From contig NZ_CP084472.1 in NCBI RefSeq assembly GCF_020405225.1, positions 806,001 to 870,000 of the forward strand: a stretch of 64,000 nucleotides of DNA. Reading direction: 5' to 3'. This DNA comes from Natrinema sp. DC36. Its GTDB lineage: Archaea; Halobacteriota; Halobacteria; Halobacteriales; Natrialbaceae. Positions 48,522 to 57,662 of this stretch are shown in pieces (position 1 is the stretch's first letter; each line of letters starts with the position of its first letter). Made by a program: the position numbers and the translations under genes. Below the pieces are notes generated by a model. That model searched no databases. It was not told the origin of the DNA and worked only from the letters and a program-made list of their open reading frames with translations.

Positions 48522-49256
48522 TCAGTTTTCGTCGCTTCCGTTTTCGGTCCCATCAGCCCCAGCACCGGAGCCATCCGCGTCCGATCCGTCGTTATCGTTC
48601 TTGCTCGAGTCGTCGCCGTCCTCGCCGTACTGATCTCGCAGCGTCTCGAGTTCGGCGTCGACGTCGACGGCAGTATCGGGTTCGTCGTCGGCCGTGCTCG
48701 TGTCGGCGTCGCCGAGGGGCCCGTCCTCGATATCGATCGAAACCGCGCCGTCGGTGGGCGTTCGATCGGAGCCCGCCGGTTCCGCGTCCGATTCCCGCTC
48801 GGTGGCCGCTCGGAGACGACTGTCCACGTCGTCGCGGAGTTCGCGGGCCTCCGTGAGGAGGTTGCGCGCCTCTTCGTTGGCGGGAAGTCCGCCCTCCGAA
48901 GCGGCTCGCTGGAGTTCAGTGAGGACGGTATCGAGCTGGGAGAGCGTCGTCCGCCGGAGTTCGTTCGCGCGCTCGCTCGCTGCATCAGCGGTCGCCGACG
49001 TTCGGTCTCGAGCCGTCCGCTCGGTGCGAACGACTTTGAGACTCCGCTGGAACGCCTCGAGCGCGCGGACGCTGGTCTCGAGGACTGCGAGCGCGGCGGG
49101 GAGGGCTACCTCGTCGGTGAACCGGAGGAGCTCTCGCGGCGTCGGCGGTCGCAGTGGCGGCCGGCGGCGCGGCCCGTCGAGTTCCGTTCGAAGCGCGTCG
49201 ATCGTTCGCGTGAGTTCGCGAACGGCGTCGACGAGTTCGTCGTCGTGGTCGGCCAT
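48522..49256 (-). CDS. Coiled-coil acidic haloarchaeal protein
   Basis: A 244-residue protein. The first half (1-150) is helical and heptad-rich: DELVDAVRELTRTIDALRTEL in part, PPTPRELLRFTDEVALPAALAVLE (in part), SVRALEAFQRSLKVV. The second half is a low-complexity acidic tail (Asp, Gly, Ser, Asn) of about 90 residues. It is probably soluble and oligomeric. I chose the ATG at 49256, since the frame is longer but has no homology. I recall similar conserved haloarchaeal proteins but no function. Confidence 0.65.
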   Translation of the reverse strand: MADHDDELVDAVRELTRTIDALRTELDGPRRRPPLRPPTPRELLRFTDEVALPAALAVLETSVRALEAFQRSLKVVRTERTARDRTSATADAASERANELRRTTLSQLDTVLTELQRAASEGGLPANEEARNLLTEARELRDDVDSRLRAATERESDAEPAGSDRTPTDGAVSIDIEDGPLGDADTSTADDEPDTAVDVDAELETLRDQYGEDGDDSSKNDNDGSDADGSGAGADGTENGSDEN

Positions 49257-49391
49257 ACGCGATCTACGACCGCCGGGCTCAAAAACCGGCCGATCGATCC
49301 GATACGAACCGCACCGAGGAGCGCGAGTCGCTTTTCGAATCGCATGCCAGGCACAATTTTTATTGCAGGGCCACCGCTCCGTTAGAACGAA

Positions 49392-50069
49392 ATGGAAGAC
49401 GAGCGAGGGGGTCTCGTGCCGGACGGTGCCACGTTTGCACGGGCGCTCGACGCGCTCAAACGGGACGGGAGCAACATTTTGCTCGTCGGCGAGGAGACGG
49501 AAGCGGCACACGAGACGGTCTGCCAGCGACTGTTCGGACCACCGGAGCGTGAGTCCGTGTATCGACTGCAGGTCTCGGGCGAGGGGACTCGAGTCGCGTG
49601 CGAGAGCGCCTGCCACGCCCCGGAAGCGAACTGGTTCCGAACGATCGAGTACTCGGGTCTGGCGACCGAACCGGGAACGAACCCGACGGTCCGCGGCGGT
49701 CCGGAGTCGCCGCGCGAACTGGGGATCGAACTCGTCGAAGCCGTCGACGAGTTCGCCGACGCCGCCGACGGGTTCGAGCCGGCCGAGCTGCGCGTCTGCG
49801 TCGACTCGCTGGTCCCCCTCTGTCGCGAGTACGAGATCGAAACGGTGTTTCGACTGCTTCACCTGGCGACGTCACGAGTCGATCGGGCTCGCGGAATCGG
49901 ACACTTTCACTTGCCGCTCGCGCGAGACCGCGATGTGGTCTCCCTCGTCGAGCCGCTGTTCGACGCCGTCGTTACGGTCCGATCCCGCGACGGGATTGCC
50001 GAACAGCGGTGGTCGCTCCGCGATCCGGAGTTATCCACCGACTGGCTCGAGCTCTCCCGTCCGAACTGA
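49392..50069 (+). CDS. DUF7504-like haloarchaeal protein
   Basis: A 225-residue soluble protein with a RecA/KaiC-like topology but without a Walker A motif. It starts with GATFARALDALKRDGSNILLVGEE, contains ELRVCVDSLVPLCREYEIETVF and GIGHFHLPLARDRDVVSLVEPLFDAVV (in part), and ends with SLRDPELSTDWLEL. It may be a degenerate KaiC-family sensor or regulator, common in haloarchaea. A TATA-like ATTTTTATTG about 30 bases upstream fits the start at 49392. Confidence 0.6.
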   Translation: MEDERGGLVPDGATFARALDALKRDGSNILLVGEETEAAHETVCQRLFGPPERESVYRLQVSGEGTRVACESACHAPEANWFRTIEYSGLATEPGTNPTVRGGPESPRELGIELVEAVDEFADAADGFEPAELRVCVDSLVPLCREYEIETVFRLLHLATSRVDRARGIGHFHLPLARDRDVVSLVEPLFDAVVTVRSRDGIAEQRWSLRDPELSTDWLELSRPN

Positions 50070-50327
50070 CGATTGATCAACTGACCCCATAGCTGTCGCG
50101 CGATAGGTGTATTCTGTCGTTCGGGAGTGACGATCGCCCGATGGAATCTTCCGTTCACAGCTGTCAGTATTTCGAATAGGTCTGTAATCCTGACGGAGCG
50201 TGCGGAGTCAAAAGTAGTCACAGAACGCTTTGTTCGACGGTTTACTAGCGGTCTCCCTCCAGTACCATCGGTGTTACGGCATAAGGTCTATATATCGAAC
50301 GACCTATCGGTTCACAGAGTAGCATAT

Positions 50328-52121
50328 ATGGTCGAAGCCAACACTGAGCTTCTCGGTGGAGCCGCCGTTACCGTTTTCCTCGCGCTCCTGTTTTTCGGCG
50401 TCGTCGTCCTCTGGGACGTGGCCCTCGCTCTGCGAAGCGTCGGCGACAAAATCGACAAGCTCGAGGACAACATCGACGATGATCTGACGGATATCGCTCA
50501 CCACCTCGACGGAATGTCCAACGCACGGGGCGGTGGTGGAGGAACGCAACTGCATCTCAGCGGCGGCACGATTAGCTCCGGTCCGGGCCCGAACCAGCCC
50601 CAGCAGGCGCCGCAGGCCGGACCTCAGCAAGCGCCACAAGCCGGCCCCCAGCAGGCGCCACAGGCCGGCCCCCAGCAGGGACAACCGACGGGCGACCCGC
50701 CGGGCGGGGTTGGTCCACAGCCACAGTCGCATTCCCAGCAGGCCGAACAGCAGTCGGCTGCGGCTCGACGTGCGGAGGAACAGGACGAGGGTGCGACCTC
50801 GAGCGAGACGGTCGACCGACCCGAATCGCCGCGGCCGGATGCGGACGATCCGCAGTCGGACGACCGAGCCGATGAGGCGGGTGACAACGAGGGCTCCGCC
50901 GACGAATCGGCATCGGACGCCGAATCCGACGCCGACGACGAACCGTCCGCACACCCGCGAGCCGAACGCAATCGCGGCCGGTTCGTCACGTCGCCGGATC
51001 GAACCGCCTGGTACGCCACGCCGCTGGATCACGAGGCGATCGCAGCGGCCCGGCCGACGATCGCCGGCGCACTCACGGACGGATCCGACGACGGAACCGA
51101 CGACTCCGACGTGATCGCAGCGGGGCCGGTCGGCTCGAGCACGGGGGCCGAAACCGAGACGCGCGTCGCTGCTTCCGAGACGGTGCCGGGAGACGCGACC
51201 GACGGGGAAACGAACGATGCGGCCGACGGCGACGATAGCGAACAGATCGGCGATCCGACCGAGGACGGCGAGACGGCAGCCGACGTTCGGGAGGCCTCGG
51301 ACGCGGCGTCCGAGACGACAGAGCGAGCGGACCCCGAACCGCGCGAACCGGGCGACGGGAAAACGGACGATGCGGCCGACGGTGGGCTCGAGGACCCCGC
51401 CGACGAATCCTCGGACTCACCTGATGACATCGATTCGCTCTCGTTCGACGATCTGACCGAGGACGCCGACGCTCCAGCGGAGGGAGCGAAAACGGCATCC
51501 ACTGATGACGGATCCGCTGACGATGAATTCGCTGACGACGAATCCGCGAACGCGAACCCGGACGATCCGGATCGCTCCGATGTCCCCGACGTCGCCGACG
51601 GCTCGACCGAACCCGAGCCGGCGGGCGAGGAATCCTCGCTCGAGGACGACGCGGCGGCCGACTCCGGTGGGGCGGCTGTCACGGAATCGGACGCGGACGA
51701 CGCGGCTCCCGCGGAGGCGCTTTCGCCGTTCGAGTTCGACGAGGACGAATTCGAGGCCGAGGACGTGTCCGTCGAGGACGCCGTCGACACGATGAACGAG
51801 AACGCGCCGGCACCGGAGCTCTCGAGCCACCGGTTCGACGTGACGGCCGAGGAAACCGGCGACGGCGGGGCGGTGTTGACGCTCGCGTTCGAGCCCGACA
51901 CGATCGAAATCGAGGGGTCGACGAAGCGACTACTGCAGTATCAGCTACAGAGCTTCGCGGATCGAGAGTCGACGCCGGCGGCCGACGTGACGATCGGTCG
52001 GGATCGGATCGTCATCGAAATCGCCGACTCCGAGGGCACCGCGATTCAGCGGTGGGGCGAAGCGGCCGTCAGCATCGTCGATCGGACGCTGTACCTCTCG
52101 GATAACAGCCCGGATAGCTAA
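50328..52121 (+). CDS. Membrane-anchored acidic protein with repeat linker and C-terminal domain
   Basis: A 597-residue protein. A single N-terminal helix (GAAVTVFLALLFFGVVVLWDV, in part) precedes a coiled coil (LRSVGDKIDKLEDNIDDDL). A proline/glutamine linker follows with three near-perfect copies of AGPQQAPQ. Then come about 330 residues of very acidic low complexity, and a conserved folded domain at the end (about 495-590) with SSHRFDVTAEETGDGG and YQLQSFADRESTPAADVTIG. I chose ATG 50328, since a TATATAT box lies 35 bases upstream. Function unknown; it looks like a tether that holds the C-terminal domain inside or outside the membrane. Confidence 0.72.
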   Translation: MVEANTELLGGAAVTVFLALLFFGVVVLWDVALALRSVGDKIDKLEDNIDDDLTDIAHHLDGMSNARGGGGGTQLHLSGGTISSGPGPNQPQQAPQAGPQQAPQAGPQQAPQAGPQQGQPTGDPPGGVGPQPQSHSQQAEQQSAAARRAEEQDEGATSSETVDRPESPRPDADDPQSDDRADEAGDNEGSADESASDAESDADDEPSAHPRAERNRGRFVTSPDRTAWYATPLDHEAIAAARPTIAGALTDGSDDGTDDSDVIAAGPVGSSTGAETETRVAASETVPGDATDGETNDAADGDDSEQIGDPTEDGETAADVREASDAASETTERADPEPREPGDGKTDDAADGGLEDPADESSDSPDDIDSLSFDDLTEDADAPAEGAKTASTDDGSADDEFADDESANANPDDPDRSDVPDVADGSTEPEPAGEESSLEDDAAADSGGAAVTESDADDAAPAEALSPFEFDEDEFEAEDVSVEDAVDTMNENAPAPELSSHRFDVTAEETGDGGAVLTLAFEPDTIEIEGSTKRLLQYQLQSFADRESTPAADVTIGRDRIVIEIADSEGTAIQRWGEAAVSIVDRTLYLSDNSPDS

Positions 52122-52197
52122 TCGGATTCCTCGTCGACGGCGTCGCAGACGGCGACCGATCCACACGTTTTTACCCACCCCGTTCCCCTGAACGGGT

Positions 52198-52950
52198 GTG
52201 CGAATCGAGAACAGTTTCATTCCCGTCCGCGGGGTCGGCGAAACCACCGAACGACGCCTCTGGGAGAACGGCGTCACCCACTGGGACGAGTTCGACGGCA
52301 GCGTCGTCGGCTCGACGCTCGCCGACCGGATCGAGACCTTCATCGACGAGGGGCGGACCCACCTCGAGCGCGGGGACATCTCCGTCTTCGCGGAGGCGCT
52401 CCCGGCGTCGAGTCGCTGGCGGTGCTACGAGAACGTCAGCGCGGAGACCTGCTTTCTGGACATCGAGACGACCGGGCTGAGTGCCGACACGAACGACGTG
52501 ACGACCGTCAGCCTCCACCGGGGCGGCGAGACGAAGACGTTCGTCAGGAACCGCGATCTGTCGAGCGATCGCCTCGAGCGCGAACTCGCCGACGCCGCCC
52601 TGCTCGTCACGTTCAACGGGCAGCGTTTCGACGTTCCGTTCCTCGAGACGTGCTTCGACGTCGACATCGGCGTGCCCCACGTCGATCTCATGTACCCCTG
52701 CAAAAAGCTGGGGCTCGACGGCGGACTGAAGGCGATCGAACGGGAACTCGGCATCGACCGGGACATGCCGGACCTCAGCGGGCGTGACGCCGTCCGTCTC
52801 TGGCACGAGTACGAACGCGGCGACGACGGGGCCCTCGAGACGCTCGTCGAGTACAACCGCGCTGACACCCGCAACATGGAGCCGCTGATGGAAATCGTCG
52901 CGGATCGGCTCCACGAGACCGTTTTCGAGGCCGCGATAGCGGACGAGTGA
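52198..52950 (+). CDS. RNase H-like DnaQ-family exonuclease (YprB-like)
   Basis: A 250-residue DEDD-type 3'-5' exonuclease. The acidic residues are seen in FLDIETTGL (Asp88 and Glu90), FNGQRFDVPFLE and DTRNMEPLMEI. The N-terminus (about 1-80) has an HhH-like GVGETTERRLWENGVTHWDEF motif, seen also in YprB-type proteins. The start is GTG (52198). Substrate could be RNA or DNA. It is 75 bases after the preceding gene. Confidence 0.86.
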   Translation: MRIENSFIPVRGVGETTERRLWENGVTHWDEFDGSVVGSTLADRIETFIDEGRTHLERGDISVFAEALPASSRWRCYENVSAETCFLDIETTGLSADTNDVTTVSLHRGGETKTFVRNRDLSSDRLERELADAALLVTFNGQRFDVPFLETCFDVDIGVPHVDLMYPCKKLGLDGGLKAIERELGIDRDMPDLSGRDAVRLWHEYERGDDGALETLVEYNRADTRNMEPLMEIVADRLHETVFEAAIADE

Positions 52951-53026
52951 GCGGCCGAGACCAGTCGGTCGCCTCGAGCGGTTTTCGTCGGAACCGTGCC
53001 AGTCGTACAACGCGACGGCGACGAGT

Positions 53027-53036
53027 AGATATATAT
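53027..53036 (+). promoter_or_regulatory. TATA box of thioesterase gene
   Basis: AGATATATAT, centred about 30 bases before the ATG at 53062. An in-frame ATG at 53035 overlaps it and is not a likely start. Confidence 0.5.
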
Positions 53037-53061
53037 GGGAATCGTCCCGAACTGGCTCGCA

Positions 53062-53457
53062 ATGACCGATTTTAGCTACGAGACGTCCGTCGACGTGCGA
53101 CTTCGCGATCTCGATTTCATGGGCCACGTGAACAATGCGACGTATGCCACCTACCTCGAGCAGGCGCGGGAGGCCTACTTCAGGGACGTACTCGACGTTT
53201 CGCTGGCCGAGACCGACACCGTCCTCGCGAGCCTCGAACTCGAGTACGCACGGCCGATCGAGGCGGACGACGACGTTACGGTCGCGCTCCGCGTCGCGGA
53301 CCTGGGAACGTCGAGTCTGCCGATGGAGTACGAGATCCGCGCGGGCGGGTCGCGTGCGGCGACGGCAACTACTGTCCAGGTGCTCGTCGACTCGGAAACG
53401 GGGGAGTCGCGACCGCTCCCGACCGAGTGGCGAACGCGACTCGAGCAGCGAAAGTAG
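53062..53457 (+). CDS. Hotdog-fold acyl-CoA thioesterase
   Basis: A 131-residue 4HBT thioesterase. The motif VRLRDLDFMGHVNNATYATYLEQARE (in part) holds the catalytic Asp and the invariant MGHVNN. Two later strands (VLASLELEYARPI and VTVALRVADLGTSS) complete the hotdog fold. It hydrolyses acyl-CoA thioesters; chain length is not evident. It has no signal peptide. I chose the ATG at 53062 because the TATA box sits about 28 bases upstream. Confidence 0.9.
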   Translation: MTDFSYETSVDVRLRDLDFMGHVNNATYATYLEQAREAYFRDVLDVSLAETDTVLASLELEYARPIEADDDVTVALRVADLGTSSLPMEYEIRAGGSRAATATTVQVLVDSETGESRPLPTEWRTRLEQRK

Positions 53458-53551
53458 TCGCCGAACGAGTGATCCGGGCTGCTGTAACTCTGTCCCGGCG
53501 CACCCGTATTACGGGTCGCGGGTACGCTGGATCTAACGAGCGTAATCCGTA

Positions 53552-53833
53552 TTACTCGAGGACGGAGACCTCGACCTCGCCGTCGCTCGCGACGGTGACC
53601 TGATAGCCACAGAAGGGGAATTCGACGCAGCCGGTCGGTCGCTGTCGACCGTTTTCTCGGCTCGCAAAGAGCGAATCGAGCGCTTCGGGGTTAATAACGT
53701 CGTAGAGGGCTTCATACTCGGGCGGCTCGAGATCGACGGGATCGATGCCTTCACGCTCGGCGACGGCTGCAATAACGTCGAAACTTACTGACTGCGAGAC
53801 TGTCGCGTCCGAGCGATCAACTGAGAGTAGCAT
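53552..53833 (-). CDS. HalOD1 output-domain protein
   Basis: A 93-residue stand-alone HalOD1 domain: VSQSVSFDVIAAVAEREGIDP, EPPEYEALYDVINPEALDSLF and FPFCGYQVTVASDGEVEV. These small domains are numerous in haloarchaea and are thought to be outputs of light- or redox-signalling systems. I chose the ATG at 53833; a GGATTTATAC TATA-like box (about 53859-53870) lies 30 bases upstream. Confidence 0.82.
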   Translation of the reverse strand: MLLSVDRSDATVSQSVSFDVIAAVAEREGIDPVDLEPPEYEALYDVINPEALDSLFASRENGRQRPTGCVEFPFCGYQVTVASDGEVEVSVLE

Positions 53834-54129
53834 TGGCCGGACTCTTACATCGATCGGGTATAAATCCTCTGGCCTCAACCAGGTCTTGGACCTCACATTC
53901 GATCAGTGATGACTATATATGCACTCTATTGATCATATTGGTAGTTAATTATGGTCTAAATTTATTGTATTCATATATTCTAAAACTATTCAGGGACTGA
54001 TAGTCAGTGCACAATCACTGGTTATTGATTCGGGAAATCGGCAATCCATCGGTTCCGAGTCCAGATTCCGGACTGCGTTACATGTTCGGCAATATCTACT
54101 GGCGGAACCGGATCGTAGCCGCATTCACG
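53834..54129. other. AT-rich intergenic region
   Basis: About 300 bases, unusually AT-rich (runs such as TTATGGTCTAAATTTATTGTATTC), with the HalOD1 promoter on its left. No gene seen. Confidence 0.5.
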
Positions 54130-54708
54130 ATGAACCCCTTTTCCAGCGGACGTGCGGTGGATGACGATACCGACTTCGACGAACCAGATGCGTTCGTCTC
54201 GGAGCACGTTCCGGAACCGGGCCCGTTCCTCGAGGGCCACGACGTTCTCGAGGGCGAGGCACACGTCGCCGTCCACGAGACCGCTCGCGAGCTGTTCGCG
54301 GAGCGTGGGGTCTACGACGCGACGTTCGGTTACAACCTCGCGCGGCTCAACCTCGATCGACGCCATCCCGACGCGGGCTACCGGTACGCGCTCGACGCCG
54401 ACGATCCGTCCGTTCTGCGCGCCGAGTTCAGCCCCACCACGGAGTTCTGTCCGCAAGCGGGCGCGCTCATCAAAGGGTCGTTCCGCGCGTGGAACGGACT
54501 GAGCGATCGCCACGAGTACGATCTCGTGTCCGTCCGCGTCCGGCCAACCCACCACCAGGCCGAGTCGCTCAACGAATCCCTCGAGGGGCTCGAAATGCGA
54601 TATCGCGAGTCCGGTGACGTACCGGGCGAGTCGACCGGACCGGGGTCGGCCGCCCCCCTCGAGCGCGAGGGGGACGCTGACGGGACGACGGACCGGTTCC
54701 CCTTCTAA
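54130..54708 (+). CDS. Haloarchaeal protein of unknown function
   Basis: A 192-residue soluble protein. I chose the ATG at 54130 (MNPFSSG); the frame starts earlier at 54007 but that part has no protein character. Conserved-looking segments are FLEGHDVLEGEAHVAVHETA, RYALDADDPSVLRAEFSPTTEFCPQAG (in part) with one Cys, and VSVRVRPTHHQAESLNESL. An acidic tail closes it. It is eight bases before the membrane protein gene, probably an operon with it. The FCPQ and HH residues could bind a metal. Confidence 0.62.
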   Translation: MNPFSSGRAVDDDTDFDEPDAFVSEHVPEPGPFLEGHDVLEGEAHVAVHETARELFAERGVYDATFGYNLARLNLDRRHPDAGYRYALDADDPSVLRAEFSPTTEFCPQAGALIKGSFRAWNGLSDRHEYDLVSVRVRPTHHQAESLNESLEGLEMRYRESGDVPGESTGPGSAAPLEREGDADGTTDRFPF

Positions 54709-54715
54709 TCGATCG

Positions 54716-55921
54716 ATGGGAGCACGGACTGGGACGGCGACCATCTCACGCTGGTCTCGAGCGTTCGTCGCGGCCGGTATCGGCTTCTTCGTCGCGTGGC
54801 AGGTCGCGGTCGCGGTCGGGGTTCCGCGAGCGGCGACCGTCCCGCTCGGCGTTTCCGGATTCGTCTTTCACGTCGCCTTCGGGAAGGCATACACGCTCGT
54901 CCCGTCGTACTTCGCGCGCGAACTGGCCGTTCCGTACGCGCCGGCGATTCACCTCCCGTTCGCGCTGGTCGGCACGGTCGGGGCGTTCGCCGCGGGTGCC
55001 GGACTCGAGCCGCCGGTCGTCGCCGTCGCCGGTGCGACGAGCTGGCTCCTCGGCTGCCTCGTTTTCGCCACCGCGCTCTTATGGACCGTCCGGGATAATC
55101 CGACCGGGCGGGAAACCGGAACCGGTGAGGCCAGCGCCCACCGCCGGCGAGTCGACCGACTCGCGAACGCTGCCCTCCCGGTCGCCTTCACTTACCTGCT
55201 CGTCGGCTCGGCGCTCCCCCTGGCCGCGGCACTCGGCCTCGAGCCGTCCCCCGTTTCACCGGGACCGGCAACAACCCACCTGTTCGCGGCCGGGGCGGCC
55301 GGCCTGCTGGTCTTCGCCGTCGGATTCCGGCTGTTACCGCGATTGCTGGTCGTCTCGATTCGGCCGTCCCTCGTCGGCGTCGTGTTGTTCGCCGGCGTCA
55401 CGGGCCCTGTACTGCTTGCCGTCGACTTTCGCGGGGGATCGCTCTTCCGCCTCGGCGCCGCGCTTCAGGCGATCGCGTTGCTCGTATTCGCCGTCACAAT
55501 CGCTGACCTCGTCCGACGGAGCGACCGCCGTCGGGTCGGCTGGCGCGCCATCCTCGGCGCTGCGGTCTGTGCCGCGCTGGTCGCCCTGCTGGGGCTGACG
55601 TTCTCGTTCGCGCCCGCCTCGAGCGTTCCGGCGACCGCCTTCGACGCGCACTATCGGCTCGCGATCGGCGGCTTCGTTGGGCTGACGATCGTCGGCGCCA
55701 CGTACCACTTCTACCCGCCGGCCGTCGCCTCGACCGCCGGTATCGGCGATCGAACCGCGCGGTGGTCGGTCACGGCGCTACTGGGCGGGCTGGGCCTCGA
55801 GGTCGGCGGCTCGCTCGCATCGGCATCGCCGCTCGTCGGGGTCGGTCGCTGGCTCTCCGTTCTCGGCGCGGTGTTGTACGCGGCCGTCCTGTGGACGATC
55901 TTTCTCGAGCGAGCGAGATAG
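54716..55921 (+). CDS. Multi-pass membrane protein, NnrS / haem-copper oxidase I-like
   Basis: A 401-residue protein with about 12 hydrophobic helices. Histidine-bearing helix motifs are FVFHVAFGKAYTLVPSYFAR, THLFAAGAAGLLVFAVGFRLLPR (in part) and DAHYRLAIGGFVGLTIVGATYHFYPP (in part). The pattern resembles the NnrS family and proteins related to subunit I of haem-copper oxidases, often close to nitrite or nitric oxide reductase genes. The reductase genes themselves are not present here. It is related in type to the opposite-strand gene at 56189. Confidence 0.7.
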   Translation: MGARTGTATISRWSRAFVAAGIGFFVAWQVAVAVGVPRAATVPLGVSGFVFHVAFGKAYTLVPSYFARELAVPYAPAIHLPFALVGTVGAFAAGAGLEPPVVAVAGATSWLLGCLVFATALLWTVRDNPTGRETGTGEASAHRRRVDRLANAALPVAFTYLLVGSALPLAAALGLEPSPVSPGPATTHLFAAGAAGLLVFAVGFRLLPRLLVVSIRPSLVGVVLFAGVTGPVLLAVDFRGGSLFRLGAALQAIALLVFAVTIADLVRRSDRRRVGWRAILGAAVCAALVALLGLTFSFAPASSVPATAFDAHYRLAIGGFVGLTIVGATYHFYPPAVASTAGIGDRTARWSVTALLGGLGLEVGGSLASASPLVGVGRWLSVLGAVLYAAVLWTIFLERAR

Positions 55922-55967
55922 CGGGCGCGAGCGGCTCCGTCACTCGGCTCGTGCCTCGAGCCAGCGG

Positions 55968-56168
55968 ATGGCGAGCGTCGCGGTGATCCCGTGGACGACG
56001 ATCCTCGACGACGCGCCCGCGTTCTACGGATCGGCGACGATAGAGACGGTCCGCGCGGCGGAGTACAACGCGGGCGAACTGACCGCCGCCGAGTACGGCG
56101 AACTGGTCGTCTCGACGATCGAGTCACGGCGGTACGAGCCGGCGGTCGGCGTCTCGGCCGAGGAGTAG
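55968..56168 (+). CDS. Small protein downstream of the NnrS-like gene
   Basis: A 66-residue acidic protein (IPWTTILDDAPAFYGSATIE, then EYGELVVSTIESRRYEP). It follows the membrane protein gene by 46 bases on the same strand and has haloarchaeal composition. The start could be the GTG at 55983, giving the segment IPWTTIL at the very N-terminus. No family known to me. Confidence 0.5.
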   Translation: MASVAVIPWTTILDDAPAFYGSATIETVRAAEYNAGELTAAEYGELVVSTIESRRYEPAVGVSAEE

Positions 56169-56188
56169 CCTCGAGATGGTCGCTTCGG

Positions 56189-57571
56189 CTACCGGTCCGG
56201 CGAAACGTCTATGTCGGGCCCTCCACCGCCCGCTTTGGTCGGCTCTTCGTCTGCCTCGAGCGCGCCCGCGAGCACGCCGGCGATCCCGTCCGGTCCGTGC
56301 CGGTGAATCGTCAGTAACATGTTCACGACGAACAGGACGACGCCGAACGTTGCGATGATGCTGCTCGCGGTGACTGCGGCGGACGGCAATCCGACTAGGG
56401 GAGCCACGGAGAGCCCGCCGAACCCGACGAGCGTCGTCCAGAAGTCCGCGCGCTCGAGGCGGTCGTCGTAGAGGTCGTCGATCATCGGCACCTGCTCGAA
56501 GCCAAGTCGATCGCTGTAGCGTTCGATCCAGATGATGAAGGGAACGATGTGATACAGCGACCCGATGACGACGAAGCCGAAGACGCCGAGCAGCAAGAGC
56601 TGCTGTGCGTCGGGATGACCGAACAGCGACCCATACGCGATCGGATCAGTCCACCACGTCGGTGCGGCGAGGGCGAGCCAGACGAGCAGTGACCCCACGA
56701 CGACCCGGTAGCGAGCGAGCATCGGTGATTGATCGACCGTCGCACCCACCAGGAGGCGTCCGAGTACGATCGCGAACGCGGCGAGTCCGACGAGGAGCGC
56801 GACCGCGCCGACTCGCGCCACCGGTTCGATAGTGAGTCCCCGTCCGAGTGCGAGCGCACCGATCCCCGCGGGGAAACACAGCTGCTCGAGAGTCAGCAAT
56901 CGCTCGTCGAGTCGATCCGGCTCCGCCTGCGTGAACATCTGCCCGAGCTGAAAGAGCGCGCCGACGACGGTCGCGAGCAGCGCGCCGAACAGCGCGAGCG
57001 TCGCGTGAGAGAGATGGATTTCGAACCGGGAGACGGCGACCGAATCGAACGCCGGCGTCGTGAAGTCGACCGCCAGCAAGAACCCGAACGGGGCGACGAG
57101 CCCGAAACACGCGAGCGCGAACGCGAAGTGTCGCTCCGTAAAATCGAACGGGCGCGCACGTGCGAGCGTCCGCCCGACGTTGTAGACGAACACCCAGATC
57201 CCCGCCAGCATGAGCGCCCCGCCGACCGGGAGCCACTCGAGCGCGCCTGCGAGCAGGGCTGCGGCGAAACCGATTAGTCCGGCCGAAACGAGCCACAGTT
57301 GAGCGACCGCCAGGCGCCTCGAGTGGATCGTCACGCCGGACCAGACGGGAACGAACTGGGTCATCGCGCCCATGATCGTCACCGCGACCCACCCGATTAA
57401 CAGGAGATGAAGGTGCGCCAGCCCCGCCAGTCCCGGCAGCGTCACAACGGTCGTGACGGTGCTCCCGCCGACCCCGACGACGAGGAATCCCAGCGCGAGC
57501 ACGAAGTGCCGCAGCGGGATCGCCATCGGGGGCTGCCGGTCGGTTCGTAACCCGCCAGGCATTCCGTTCAT
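56189..57571 (-). CDS. Multi-pass membrane protein, cytochrome oxidase subunit I-like
   Basis: A 460-residue protein with about 12 helices. Histidines lie in helix contexts: LAHLHLLLIGWVAVTIMGAMTQFVPV (in part), FEIHLSHATLALFGALL and LGVFGFVVIGSLYHIVPFIIW (in part). Such proteins occur in haloarchaea near denitrification and NO-detoxification genes and probably bind haem or copper. A Gly/Pro-rich tail follows. I chose the ATG at 57571. It converges with the 66-residue gene and diverges from the MoaD-like gene. Confidence 0.72.
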   Translation of the reverse strand: MNGMPGGLRTDRQPPMAIPLRHFVLALGFLVVGVGGSTVTTVVTLPGLAGLAHLHLLLIGWVAVTIMGAMTQFVPVWSGVTIHSRRLAVAQLWLVSAGLIGFAAALLAGALEWLPVGGALMLAGIWVFVYNVGRTLARARPFDFTERHFAFALACFGLVAPFGFLLAVDFTTPAFDSVAVSRFEIHLSHATLALFGALLATVVGALFQLGQMFTQAEPDRLDERLLTLEQLCFPAGIGALALGRGLTIEPVARVGAVALLVGLAAFAIVLGRLLVGATVDQSPMLARYRVVVGSLLVWLALAAPTWWTDPIAYGSLFGHPDAQQLLLLGVFGFVVIGSLYHIVPFIIWIERYSDRLGFEQVPMIDDLYDDRLERADFWTTLVGFGGLSVAPLVGLPSAAVTASSIIATFGVVLFVVNMLLTIHRHGPDGIAGVLAGALEADEEPTKAGGGGPDIDVSPDR

Positions 57572-57662
57572 GTCTCGCGCTTCGCCCCCGGCGGCCGTCC
57601 CGTTCGCCCCGAACACGTTCGGAAGGGAGCGTTTGCCCGCTCGAACCGTACCGTGACCCACG

